Below are positions 36,101 to 46,938 of a stretch of 64,000 bases of DNA, piece by piece (the first letter of the stretch is position 1; every line of letters begins with the position of its first letter). Source of the stretch: Chionis minor. Its lineage: Eukaryota; Chordata; Aves; Charadriiformes; Chionididae. The translations under genes and the position numbers were made by a program. The stretch lies in assembly GCA_013398295.1 (NCBI GenBank), contig VZSF01008154.1, forward strand, positions 279,593 to 343,592, written 5' to 3'. The notes beneath the pieces are model-generated. The model made no database searches. It was given only the letters and a program-made list of their open reading frames with translations, and was not told the DNA's origin.

Positions 36101-38979
36101 AATACCAAGGTTGAGTTTTCCAAGCAGGAAGGCAATGAAAGCCAAAATAGGAACCCCTGAAAAAAAATGCTACTGTCATACTTTGACAACTAACAAACTC
36201 AAATAATTCTTAGTTATAGACAAGTTGAAGACCAATTGCCAACAGTCAGATGTGTGATCACATAACTTTTACAAAGCAACTATTATTTGTTTTACATTAC
36301 TGCAAGTATTATGGATCTGATATTACTTACTTACGCTTTCCTCAGCAAATAATCTTTTCCTTAAGTGAAAACAGACAGGAAAAAGAGAGGAGAAAATCCA
36401 CAAAAATGGAGAAAATACATGTACCACGTATCCTGGATGCTCTACCTCTGTCCTCCTATTCCAGCTCTTATGGAACAGATGCCAAAGTCAAAGCAAACTA
36501 CCAAGTCACTTGCCATCGCCGACGCACTGAAACTCAACTGAGTTGGCTCTTGGAGGTGCCAATCTTCCAGTAAGAGCAGTTGGACACTAGTGGGGTGAAG
36601 AAGGTTGAACTGTGGCCACCCAAGAGGTCAGACTATGAATATCTGCACCTATGTACACACACACTCCCCGTAACCACGGTTCTATAGCATCTTTTGTTCT
36701 TAAACGAGCTCTTAAACCTCAAAATCCCACCTGTACTGCAAAAGTAGGCACCGGTTCCTCGTTTTTAGTCACAACGTTACATTACTCACGGACCTTCACC
36801 TTCAGGGAAATAAATATTTAGTGGCTTTATCTGAATTTTGAAGCGATTTGGTCACTAAAAGTGACAGTCACCCAGCAAACCCCATCTATCAAAGGATCCT
36901 ATGACGGGCAGAGCTTCAGTGAACCACAGGCGGCAATAAGCGTGACTTTAAACTGCGCCTCGGTGTATCTGCTTGATAAAACGATTTCTAAGTAAAAAAA
37001 AAAGGTGTTGCGAAGCTGCCCGAAAGCGACCCACCTGTAGGAAATAACTCTGAGCGAGACCCACGTGTCCAAAAGTATTCCTTCGCCTTCCTGTGGGACC
37101 GGAGTCCACCCTTTGCTAGAGTGAAGCGGGAGCCAGGACCGCGTGTGGGCACTGGTATAGACAATCTTTCAACAGGTTAAGCTTATTTCAATTCGTACAC
37201 TAAAATAAAATGGATACCACACAGATTTACAACTGCTTTGCATCAATTTTATAACAGAGGAATAGGTTACCATGAGATAAGTTATACTCTATATTAGCCC
37301 TTCTCGCAGCCTGCGGTACGCAAGTCAAAACAACAGGCTACTTTAAGATATATCCCATTTGTCTCTTTAAGTTGGAAGAACCTATGTCGCGCTATTTAAA
37401 AATACAGGTAAAATACAAGGCAGGACCCGCTATCCTCCACAGTACGCTTACTCTTCGCGAGCCAGATTTAGTTCTCCTACAACTCTGACTTCACATCCTT
37501 TACCCGCACCAACCGCAGGCGTTCAAGCACGTTCAGACATGAAGAAGCTACACCGGTAGCAAATGCTAAGTAAGCCATGCCAAAAAGAGAGGACAAATTA
37601 GTAAGTGGTATATAACGATACCCTTGCTTCCTTATGGAGCTCAGAACCTGCCAAGTTGCAAGGCTGCTTCTTTTCCTAGTTCTCCTAGTTAAAAGTACCT
37701 GTCAGGAACACCATCCTCTGCTCCCTCTCTATTGTGAATTTTACGAGAGGATTAATACACCTGTCAGCTGTGATTTAAATGGCAGGTTTTTTCCAAGCAT
37801 TTTAGAAAGGACTTATTTTTTACTAGTAAATATCCCAAGGTAGCTGGTATTTTCCATTTGCCTCTACCTGAAAGGAGTATCTAACGGAGCAGGAGGAGCT
37901 AAAGTCAGTGTTTGGGCCAGATGATAAGTCGTAAATGCCGACAGGATAAACACTCAGGGTACGCTGCCCAGAGACCACCACGTAGAAAGCTCTGGAACAA
38001 ATCAATACGCTCTAAGTAGTCAATGCCGCTTCTACAGTTGCTTCTACTCCCTATTAAACTGTGCAAAAGGTTTAAAATTACTCTCATAAATCCTGCGTTT
38101 CACAATGCAGTACATAAATATTGCCCGCTTCAGCCTGCTCTTTGTGAGCTTTTGGTCTAATTAGAGTCTGGAAAAACAGCTTACGACTTAGTTTTCAAAA
38201 ATGATAAAGACTAGCCTTCATCTCCCCTATGGAAGGCGTTTTCCTCGTATTATTTGAAGAGGGCTTTGCATTCAGGGATTCAGAAGAGGAACTGACATTT
38301 CCTTTTGGCACCACTTTCTTAAAACGCTTTATAATCAAATGTCATCTCTCCCGCGAGTTCCCCTGGCGCAACACGTTACCGCCTCGCCAGCGAGCGGTGG
38401 AAAGATGTACGAGCACAAGGTGGCAATAGAGCACCAAATCCAAATCCGCACGCATTTTATTCGCCCTCAAATGCTCGCTGTCACCGCCAAACACACCCAA
38501 GTGTCTGGGTCGTACGTCTCCACCCAAAAACCCAACATGATTTAGGCGTGATTTCTTACGGCGGCATTATTCTTGGGTACAAGTCAATAAAAGAAGAGTA
38601 CCTTTCTCCTTGGGTAGCCAACATAATTACAAAACTTCCCTCAATGCTTACACTCAACCTTGTTATTTTGAAGCTCTGCACAAGTTTTCTGCTTTCAAAC
38701 CTCTCGAAATCAAGACTCTCCTGAACTCCAACGCGGCAATTAAACAGCAATCTTGTTGAGCGTTGCCAAGCCACTGCCCTGCCTTCCTCAAACCAGAGCC
38801 CACCGGGCGGCAGTGCCTCACAAAATTAAAATCCCACAGAATCACCCATCTTGGCCATTTTTTTTTTTTTTAAGGTTTAAGCACTAACGTTGTAGGCACC
38901 GGGAGCTGAAATGCAAGCAGTATATCTTAGTTTACGTGCATTTTTTCCCCCCCTTACACGGTTGCTATGTGCCAACCAG
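33151..38979. other. Long unique non-coding stretch
   Basis: No recognised gene or interspersed repeat. It contains a candidate minus-strand exon at 36,042-36,156 (listed separately), an A/C tract near 35,863-35,880, and many short open frames, of which 33,849-34,304 (151 codons, plus) is the longest. None matches a family I know. Confidence 0.45.
36042..36156 (-). CDS. Weak candidate internal exon, hydrophobic
   Basis: On the minus strand, a T-run acceptor (...catttttttTCAG, boundary at 36,157) and a consensus donor GTAAGT at 36,041-36,036 bracket 115 bases. One frame is open, with one incoming and two outgoing phase bases. Read that way it encodes a membrane-like segment starting VPILAFIAFLLGKLNLG and ending ...VHLTATL, with two hydrophobic stretches around a short polar link. 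I do not recognise the protein, and I could not find convincing neighbouring exons. T-rich non-coding DNA readily translates into hydrophobic residues, and a second frame is also open, so this may be chance. Confidence 0.15.
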
Positions 38980-39420
38980 CCAGCACCGGCGATGACCGCG
39001 AAGGCATGTGAAAGCAACCCAATTTAAAAAAACAGGGGCAGCGGATGAACTTCCCACCTCAACAGCCAACGGAGAGGAAACCAAGAAGCAAAACGTGAGC
39101 GAAACTCTCCCTGGCTCAATGAGCCGTGACCACAGCTGGGCTCCGGGCAGGTCCCAGTCCTTGCGATCAGTTCCCCGAGGCTGGAAGCTGATACAGCGAC
39201 GACGTCTTCGTGTCCGTCCAGCAATTAGAACGCGCGAAGCAAACACTTCTGGCAACCGCCCCGATGGTCTGCGCCTGTACCAGCACCCCAGCGCTGCCAG
39301 GTGGAGATCTGTGCGAATACCAAGCTATAAATACACCCCCAGACTTGGGGCACTGCTCATCCATCACAAAAAGGATCCCGGGAACATCCCCATTGCTGGG
39401 CGCGTCGCTGCAGGAGATGA
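38980..39420. promoter_or_regulatory. CpG-rich block
   Basis: Roughly 30 CpGs lie in about 440 bases, densest at 39,125-39,330 (about 17 in 210). Flanks are CpG-poor. A 139-codon plus-strand frame (39,008-39,427) and minus-strand frames of up to 111 codons cross it, but none matches a known protein. It may be a CpG island promoter or enhancer, and direction cannot be assigned. Confidence 0.4.
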
Positions 39421-41160
39421 GATTTAAGCAAACCACCAAGACGAAGCCAGTGGAAATAGTCCAAATATCTAACGTCCTACGAAGCCGACCAGACTTACGC
39501 ACAGCGTTAGCAGAAGTTATTGAAGTGGCAGAGAGATCTTCAATTAAGACTTCAAATTAATAAATATCTCAGCGCATTGGTGTCTAGCTGCCTAATATAC
39601 CTGAAAGCAATCTGTAAAATGTTGAAGTATTCTCGTGTTTCTACTATTCTAATGTCGAAGCGGAGTTTATAAATTGACCGTTTAAATGCCACGATAAGCC
39701 AATACAGAACGTGCATCAGAAGGAAAATGAACATACATGAATACGTTACTACGTCTTTTAGATATGTGCACGTGTTCTGCTAAAATATTTTAAAAAAATT
39801 ATCTCCTAGCAGCTGTAATTCCAGCTGGCTCAAACACCAAGAAGCCAAGAGCACAGGTCCACGCGCTCCCGTGCGGATGCCCAGGACCTGCAGACACGCC
39901 ATGCGCTCCTCTCTTCAACAATTTTAAGCTAAACCGTGACCGCCGAGCACTCAAATATGCAAAAGCACAATTTTAAGGCATCCTCAGGGTCTATTTTTCA
40001 ACAGCAGTATCCACAACACTGAAGTCACTGTTAACCCATTGCAGTCTTCTGACTCATTATCCTTAATTTATTAACCTACCATTTTTTGGATTAAGGAGGG
40101 GAAGGCCAGAGTACGTAAATCAATACATCCCCATGAATTTGGTCCAAAGCACATACATCCAGCTTTTTATCCTAGAATCCTTCTATATATTCATTCTTTC
40201 TGAATGAATCTAGCTTTCCAGTTTTGCAATCGACCTATGAAATACTGTAGTCTTTTCCTTGTCTTTCCCCCCTATGCGCACGAAAAAGAACTAAAATCCC
40301 CATTAAAAAAAAGCATCAAATGCGCACACATCAGGAAGTTACAACAAGTTATTCGCTCGATATTATTCCTATCAATAGACAGGTAATTTCAAGACCGCGT
40401 TCTCATCATACAGCTGAAAATCTCTTCTAAAAAGTGCACACTTCTTCCATCAGGATTAAGGAATTAGAAAAAAATAATTTAAAAAAAAATTCATGATGGG
40501 CCAACAATCCCCTCATCAGTCAGAAAATTATTAGGAGACACTTGATGCTTTCTGAAGAAAACAGTCTGAGTTGTTTAAATGTTAGTAACTTACTTTTACT
40601 GAGCGAAACGAAGCAACTAAAATGTAAAACAGGAAAACAACTCTTGGATATTCTTTAAAAAACCAAACAGTGAAAGGGTAAGCTCCACAGCACAGCAACC
40701 AACCCTTACCAATCTCTTAATTATCAGTGGTTTTAAATAACTTCGCTTCGCTACTGTCACAGCTACAGCTTCCCGACTGGTTAACAGATAACGAAAATTA
40801 TTCAGAAGCTATTTCTTACCCTGGCTTGCTGTCTGGCTTAGTGACAACGTGACATGACCCCAACTCTCCGCCAGGCTGGCAGGGGACCATCGTTCCCATT
40901 TAACCTTCGTTCCTGAACACTGGCCTTTATCAGAGAAAGGTTGCACTTCACTCCCATATAAATAACTTGGCTTCCCCTTGAAACATGAACTTGGACACAG
41001 TTTGGGCATCAACTACATTTGTTCCGTGCTATAACGGCCTTAATATTGGAGTCCGGTTTAAGGGAAACGATGACTAAGACACATTTTGGGTTTGGGTGGT
41101 TGGTAACTATAGATTAAATAGGGCTAGCTAATTAAAACAAAATGAAAAAGAGTAAGAAAG
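39421..41160. other. Unique non-coding stretch
   Basis: AT-rich sequence without a recognised gene or repeat. A G/T-rich tract lies at about 41,084-41,104, just before the local duplicate at 41,161. Confidence 0.5.
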
Positions 41161-41384
41161 GTATGAAAGGCATTTCCTCTAAACAAGAAAAAAAAAACCT
41201 CCTAAACATCTTTTTTCTTAATTCTTTGTGTCCATATCTCTCCCGTAAGTTAAAATTGACTAATATGCCCTGAAAAGACTGTCATGCACCTAAGAATTAA
41301 GTTGGTAATCACAAACTGCCTCCCCCCAAACCTTGGAAAACCATCATTTTCGAGCTGATTTCATACCAACAATGTAACAACAAA
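41161..41384 (+). repeat. Local duplication, copy A1 (about 224 bp)
   Basis: Aligned by eye to 43,393-43,615 in the same orientation, about 2.23 kb away, with roughly 15-17 differences (about 93 percent identity). The differences are mainly transitions plus one length change in an A run. I do not recognise it as a known repeat family. It could be a local tandem duplication or two copies of an unknown dispersed repeat. Confidence 0.8.
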
Positions 41385-41410
41385 CAATGATGTCAAAACA
41401 AACATGTTGG

Positions 41411-41700
41411 TCACCCCTGACCTGTCCTGGTGCAGGGGGGTATTCCTCCCCAGGTGCAGGCCCCTACACTTACTTTTGTTGACCTTCCCACGGTTTATCT
41501 CTGCCCAACTCTCCAGCCTGTCCAGGTCACATTGAATGGCAGCTCGGCCTTCCGGGGTGTCAGCCACCCCTCCCAGTTTGTGTCACCAGCAAACTGGCTG
41601 ATGGTGCATCCATGCCTTCATCCAGGTCGTTGATGAATACATTGAACAGGGCTGGACCCAGCACTGAACCCTGAGGAACACCACCAGTCACAGGCCCCCT
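41411..41700 (-). mobile_element. Internal CR1 fragment lacking its 3' end, antisense
   Basis: The reverse complement of CR1 ORF2 C-terminal coding sequence. Plus-strand landmarks are attcctccccaggtgcagg (41,441), ctctccagcctgtccagg (41,509), gtgtcaccagcaaactgg (41,581) and ccctgaggaacaccaccag (about 41,670). The element is cut on both sides. Its 3' part (at least 0.7 kb in a full CR1) is missing at the 41,411 side, next to local duplicate A1. CR1 insertions normally keep the 3' end, so a later deletion or rearrangement is implied. Confidence 0.88.
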
Positions 41701-43392
41701 TGCAGATCTGGAAAGCATCCCACGTCATCCACAGATCGAAGTCGTACAGCCGCACTTGCACCGTTATTGCCAAGGATGTGCCACAGCCCAGACAAAGTCT
41801 TTTCTTCCTTCTACAATTGCCACAACGCACATACATCAATGCGGCTCTCGGCGTCTTCACAATTTTCTCCCACTTGATGTTAAAGCAGAAACTGTTTAAA
41901 GGCGAGCAAAACACCGTCTCCAAAGTTCCCGAGTAGGAACTAGACAAACTACGCTAAATTCTTGCACTTAACAGACACTACTGCAACGTTTGCGGATCGT
42001 TTAACAATTTACAGTATAAGTAAGGCCAAGTTGCCTGTTATTATACCAAACTTAAAACGCTTTCAGTGCTTTGAGTCGCTATCTCAGGCTGACAATCTAG
42101 CCATGTAAAAATAAACTGTGTGCACAGAACAGGTTGTTTTAAAGAAAATTCTTACCCCATTTTGCTGAAAACCTCTCGACTGTTTACGCTTTGGAGCACA
42201 GACTCAAAACTCCGGCTGCCGTGTCCGGGATAAGCTTTCTGCCATCCCCATGGAAATTCATCCCAAACTGAACGAGCTGCGAGCCTCTAAAAACGCTGTT
42301 TACCTTTCCCGTTACAGCGCCGTTCCCGCGGACAGCGCTTCCCGTCACTACCTCACCGCACTTGGAAAAGAGCACTTTGCTACCACTTTGCTGCTTCTTT
42401 AAACGAAACTTTGAAGGCGAATAATGATTTCCTTCCAGATTGGTGGGGCATCACCTGCTCCCTTCCCTCCCTGCCGACTGGTGAGCTGGGCCATCACCCC
42501 GCGCTGCCCCTGGCAAGTGCCACCAACTGGGTGGAAGCGTCCTGGCGAGGAGTCCCCCATCGCACCAGGGACCTACCTAAAGGCCACACGGGATGAGGCT
42601 CCGTCCCCTGTTTTTGTTGCATTTTCTAAGTTTCTACACTTTCTTTTTCTTTTTTTTTTTTTTTTTAATTCCACTATTTGCATTCACTTAAAAACCTCTT
42701 CCATAACAAATCAGGAAGCTACCAAAAAAGAAAAAAAAAATAATTTTCCGCATCTGAAATGCAAGACAGCAACACCACACCTCAGGCCAAAAAGAAGAAA
42801 ACAGAGTACATTAATTTCCTTGCGCTACAGAATCAACAGATGCTTTTTCATAGAACTCCTGCATCATTCAGCACGCAAAATGGACGGAGCACCTTGGTAA
42901 AAGCTTGGCTGGTTTATCTCTGCTTTTTAAACCCAGCTGCGACTACAAAGTTACTCATTTCCTGACGGCTTTCTTTTGCAAGCTAATATTTTATAAATAA
43001 AGCCATACTTAGAGCAAGAGAACCGACAAGCCAAGCAGTCAGCGACTGCAAAGAATCAAACGCCTCGTCAGTCGAATAAGGATTTCCGTCTTTGGTGCGT
43101 GGGGTTTTTTTAATTTTTTTTTTTCAGTGTTTTGTGTTTGTTCTTGATCATTCGCCCTTATTCAGCACAATACTTCAACTGTGTACTTCGACAATAACTA
43201 TCCCTATTTTTAACCTCGCAGTTTTCCTTTGTAACCCTTGTATTCCCTCTCCCTGAACGCAAGAGCTCAGCCTATATTCTACGGATAGGAGACTTCGGAT
43301 GTCCCACCCAGCTTGGAACCGAGGCGGTGACAGGAATTCCCCTTCATTTCGCAATCCGGAAGAGGTTTATCTCAGCTCAAGGAGGGACAAGG
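41701..43392. other. Non-coding stretch within the rearranged patch
   Basis: It includes a minor CpG cluster at about 42,170-42,420 (about 19 CpGs in 250 bases), a T homopolymer at about 42,649-42,666 and repeat B1 at 42,659-42,709. No gene is recognised. Confidence 0.45.
42659..42709 (+). repeat. Local duplication, copy B1 (about 51 bp)
   Basis: A T run followed by aattccactatttgcattc... matches 44,720-44,770 with two mismatches, in the same orientation, 2,061 bases apart. Similarity ends abruptly on the right. Confidence 0.75.
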
Positions 43393-43615
43393 TTGTGAAA
43401 GACATTTCCTTTAAACAAGAAAAAAAACCCTCCTAAACATCTTTTTTCTTAATTCTTTGTGTCCATACCTCTTCCGTAAGTTAAAATTGACTTATATGCC
43501 CTGAGAAGACTGTCACACACTTAAGAATTAAGTTAGTAATCACCAACTGCCTCCCCCCAAACCTTGGAAAACCATAATTTTCGAGCTGATTTCATACCAA
43601 TGATGTAACAACAAA
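43393..43615 (+). repeat. Local duplication, copy A2
   Basis: The partner of 41,161-41,384 (about 93 percent identical by eye). The sequence between the A copies and the B copies is not recognisably similar, so any larger duplication has been disrupted. Confidence 0.8.
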
Positions 43616-44961
43616 AAATAAACGGACATGTATGTTGGATAGAGCGACTCATCTTTGAGAGCATGTCCCAAAGATTGATAGCGTGGCTTTTAAAGTAAAC
43701 CGTTGACGGTTATTAAACACACAGAGACAATATCCAGCTCAGGAAATCCCCCGAGCCGAAAACAGCTGGAGGCTGGGAGATTGTTCGGGGGAAATATGGG
43801 ATGTGCTTGCCCTGCTCTTACTCTTTCCCAAGCTACTGTCCAGGAGAAGACACGGAGAAACGGAGACCCTCAGGCCCGGTCTTGAAAACGCAGTTTTTAT
43901 GAATAACAGGCATAACAGACACAGTTCGGATCCCAACGCCCAGCCAAAACTTGTTTCACCACCTGCTTCCAGACCAGCTGAAGAACAAGGCAAAGCAACG
44001 GTTCATCGATTAATAGCGCTTTTACGCTTTCAAGACTATCACTACCCCTAAAGTGATTTTCAAAACGTCCAAGAACAGAATAGAAAGAAGAATGAGCGCC
44101 AAGTAGGTAGTTTTGTAAATTTTTGGCCACGACAGAGGTCGCAATCTCTGGACAGACAAACTCCTGTTGTAGAGTTATGACAAGATACGGAGCAAACGGC
44201 GGCTCCCAGCCAACCCTCCGAAGAGGGAGATCCACCTAGAACTGTCACCTACCCTCTTCCTCCTCCTCCAAAAACACCACCTGTGTTCTCCTGGATGGTA
44301 CTGCCCTTCCTTGGATGGTTCCTCTTACTCTGTTTCTGAGACGCTTTAGGACAGGCATCCAAAATTGAACGTTAAATAATGAGAGGATCCTACATCAGAC
44401 TTTTGTTGCAGTGTTTGTCTAATTCTTCACACAAGGCAAAATTCTGGTTTTTTCCAGCTGCTACTCCATTTTAAAGCCCTGGAACTAATGGCTCAGTCAA
44501 AAAAAAAAAAAAGAATCATTAACTGTGTTCTTTAAATAGTTACCAAACGTGGACCACAGCAACTTCTGCTACCGCACGTTACCTCCCACTCCGCCGCCAG
44601 CCGTTTCTCCTGGCAGAAGGCGCAGCTGAAGCCTCCCAGCAACTCCGAAACCACCAGTCTAAGTTTTGCATCGCTCACAAAAGGCCCCGCTCAGTTGTGG
44701 GTGGGTGGTTGTTTTTGGGTTTTTTTTAATTCCACTATTTGCATTCATTTAAAAACCTCTTCTATAACAAGCTGTAAACACTCTTTAGAAAATCTCCAGC
44801 TTCCATCTAAAAAATGGATGTTTATGTCTAAGCGCTAAAGAAACGAGCTAAAATGGAGCAGAAAGTGTCTATTACCTACTGCTGTGCAGGATTTTATCCA
44901 AGTGCTTCAAGTTTTTAACACCACTCCATCAGCTGGCTCCCCTCTGAGAATTTATAGATTC
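43616..44961. other. Non-coding stretch between local duplicates and CR1
   Basis: No gene is recognised. It holds an A homopolymer near 44,499-44,511, a G/T tract at about 44,697-44,727 and repeat B2. Confidence 0.45.
44720..44770 (+). repeat. Local duplication, copy B2
   Basis: The partner of 42,659-42,709, with two mismatches in about 51 bases. It is preceded here by a G/T tract rather than a long pure T tract. Confidence 0.75.
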
Positions 44962-45580
44962 ACGCTCACAGCCCAGAAACCCGCCCGCATCCCGGGCTGC
45001 ATCCCAGCAGCGTGGCCGGCAGGGAGAGGGAGGGGATTCCGCCCCTCCGCTCCGCTCGGGGGAGACCCCACCTGGAATGCTGTGTCCAGCTCTGGGGGTC
45101 CCAACATCAGGAGGACACGGCCCTGTTGGAACGGGGCCAGAGGAGGCCACGGAGATGATCCAAGGGATAGCGCCCCTCTGCTGGGAGGACAGGCTAGGAG
45201 AGTTGGGGGTGTCCAGCCTGGAGAAGAGAAGGCTCTGGGGAGACCTTGGAGCCCCTTTCAGTATCTGAAAGAGGCTCCAGGAAAGCTGGGAAGGGACTCT
45301 GGATCAGGGAGTGGAGCTGTAGGACAAGGGGGAACAGTTTTACAGTGAAAGAGGAGAGATTAAGAGCTAAGAAAAAGAAATTCTTGACTGTCAAGGTGGT
45401 GGGACACTGGCTGGGGCTGCCCAGAGAGATGGTCGATGCCCCATCCCTGGAGGTGTTCAAGGACAGGTTGGACACAGCTTGGAGCAACCTGGTCTGGTGG
45501 AAGGTGTCCCTGCCCAGGGCAGGGAGTTGGAACTGGATGGGCTTTAAGGTCCCTTCCAACTCTAACCATTCTATCATTCT
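44962..45580 (+). mobile_element. CR1 LINE fragment, sense, about 0.6 kb
   Basis: It starts near cacgctcacagcccagaaac, runs through the ORF2 C-terminal relic (ctggaatgctgtgtccagct; ggagaagagaaggctctggg) and the tail ctttaaggtcccttccaac, and ends in attctatcattctt. It is 5'-truncated and has frame-breaking indels. Plus-strand open frames at 44,884-45,348 and 45,246-45,584 are decayed CR1 sequence, not genes. Confidence 0.93.
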
Positions 45581-45664
45581 TTAACATTTGCTAACACCAA
45601 ACCATGACTATGGTCTTTGTGTTGTTTAACATACACTTATACACTCCATACCCACTTAAATGCG

Positions 45665-45697
45665 CATATATATACATATATATGTGTATACACACAC
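45665..45697. repeat. Interrupted TA/TG/CA microsatellite
   Basis: Alternating catatatata, tatatgtgta and cacacac runs over about 33 bases. Confidence 0.7.
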
Positions 45698-46906
45698 TTC
45701 CATATACTTTATTAGAAATGTTTGGGAAAAATACTAGTTGCACAGGTCTGATATTTAGAATACATTACTTCCTCCCTATCGTTTTTATGACCTTTTTAGC
45801 TAATATAATTACCGTTACAGCAGATCATAATTTGTTCTCATGGCTACAAATTAACGAGACAAATTGCTGTGACATTACAGTCTGAGCAAAACAAGAGCAG
45901 ACAGTGAGGCAAGCCCAGTTTTCATCAGCCTCTTTAGCTAAAAGGCTCCCAGTATACAAAGGAAATAAAAATTACTTCCCCTACCTTTGCGTTCCCACCT
46001 CTGGAGCGATGGAGGCATCTGAACCATAGACATCGCAGCCACAGGCGGTTGTGAAAAAAATACAGAGCAGGTTTGCAGTCACTTTAAAATCTATGCAATA
46101 AGGATCAGCCCATTCCCTCCTTCTCCCTTCCCAAGTCCTTCTGGAGAATGGATTTTTTGAGGGAGTAAACAGATTGCTCGTATAACCGGCCACTAAATGC
46201 TTTGCATTCCCAACGTGAGGGATACATTGGGGGCAATACTGTGTTACCTCCTTGAATATATGAAAAGTTTGGGGGTATTACGATTTTTTTTTATTATTAT
46301 TATTCCATGCCATCATAGTGCATGGAAGTCAGTTATATTACCTGCTTGCCACCGTTACTTCCTGAAGGGAAAAACCCTACCCTATCCATTACAGCAAAAA
46401 GAGCGACGAGACTGACCTAGTTCACCCTAAACGTGTGAACGGAAACCTTTCTACCATTAACACTTCTATCCAGCACGAACCTCAACTCCAATTGATTTTG
46501 CGTTGCCTCTTGAAATACAGCCAATGGAACAATGATCCTCAGAGAGAAGAGAAGATGCACGAAGCGCTCAGACTGACAGAAGATTAGATGTGCATTTTTA
46601 AGTGGCACTTAAAGATGGAAGAGTGAAATTTCTGCAGGACACAAATACACTTAACGGTAGGCACAAGTTGAAAAGGATGACTTTGGACAGCCCCAGTCTT
46701 CGGTGGCGTTTGAAACCCTGACAAAGTTGTATACCTCAGCCCCATCTTCAACCTCTGCCTGGGCCAGAAATAGCACTGGAACACAGATGGAGAAAAGCAG
46801 AGGCTTTTCTCTGCTTTTATGTTTCATTGAATATTACTACCTACGTTCCAGCCAACAGTTAATACACTGGGCAGAAGACGTAGCGCCGTCTCCTAGAAGG
46901 TTTTGT

Positions 46907-46938
46907 CTAACTGGAGCCGAGACTAACTGGAGCCAAGA
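46907..46938 (+). repeat. 16-bp tandem duplication
   Basis: Two adjacent copies of ctaactggagcc(g/a)aga with one mismatch, a micro-duplication. Confidence 0.85.

Noticed and set aside
41161..43615. The A1/A2 repeats as LTRs of an endogenous retrovirus
   Set aside because: They have no clear TG...CA ends, primer-binding site, polypurine tract or retroviral coding sequence in the interior. A CR1 fragment lies just inside instead, and a second repeat pair extends past A2.
44884..45584. Plus-strand frames of 154 and 112 codons
   Set aside because: Both fall largely within the CR1 at 44,962-45,580 and are decayed retrotransposon sequence.
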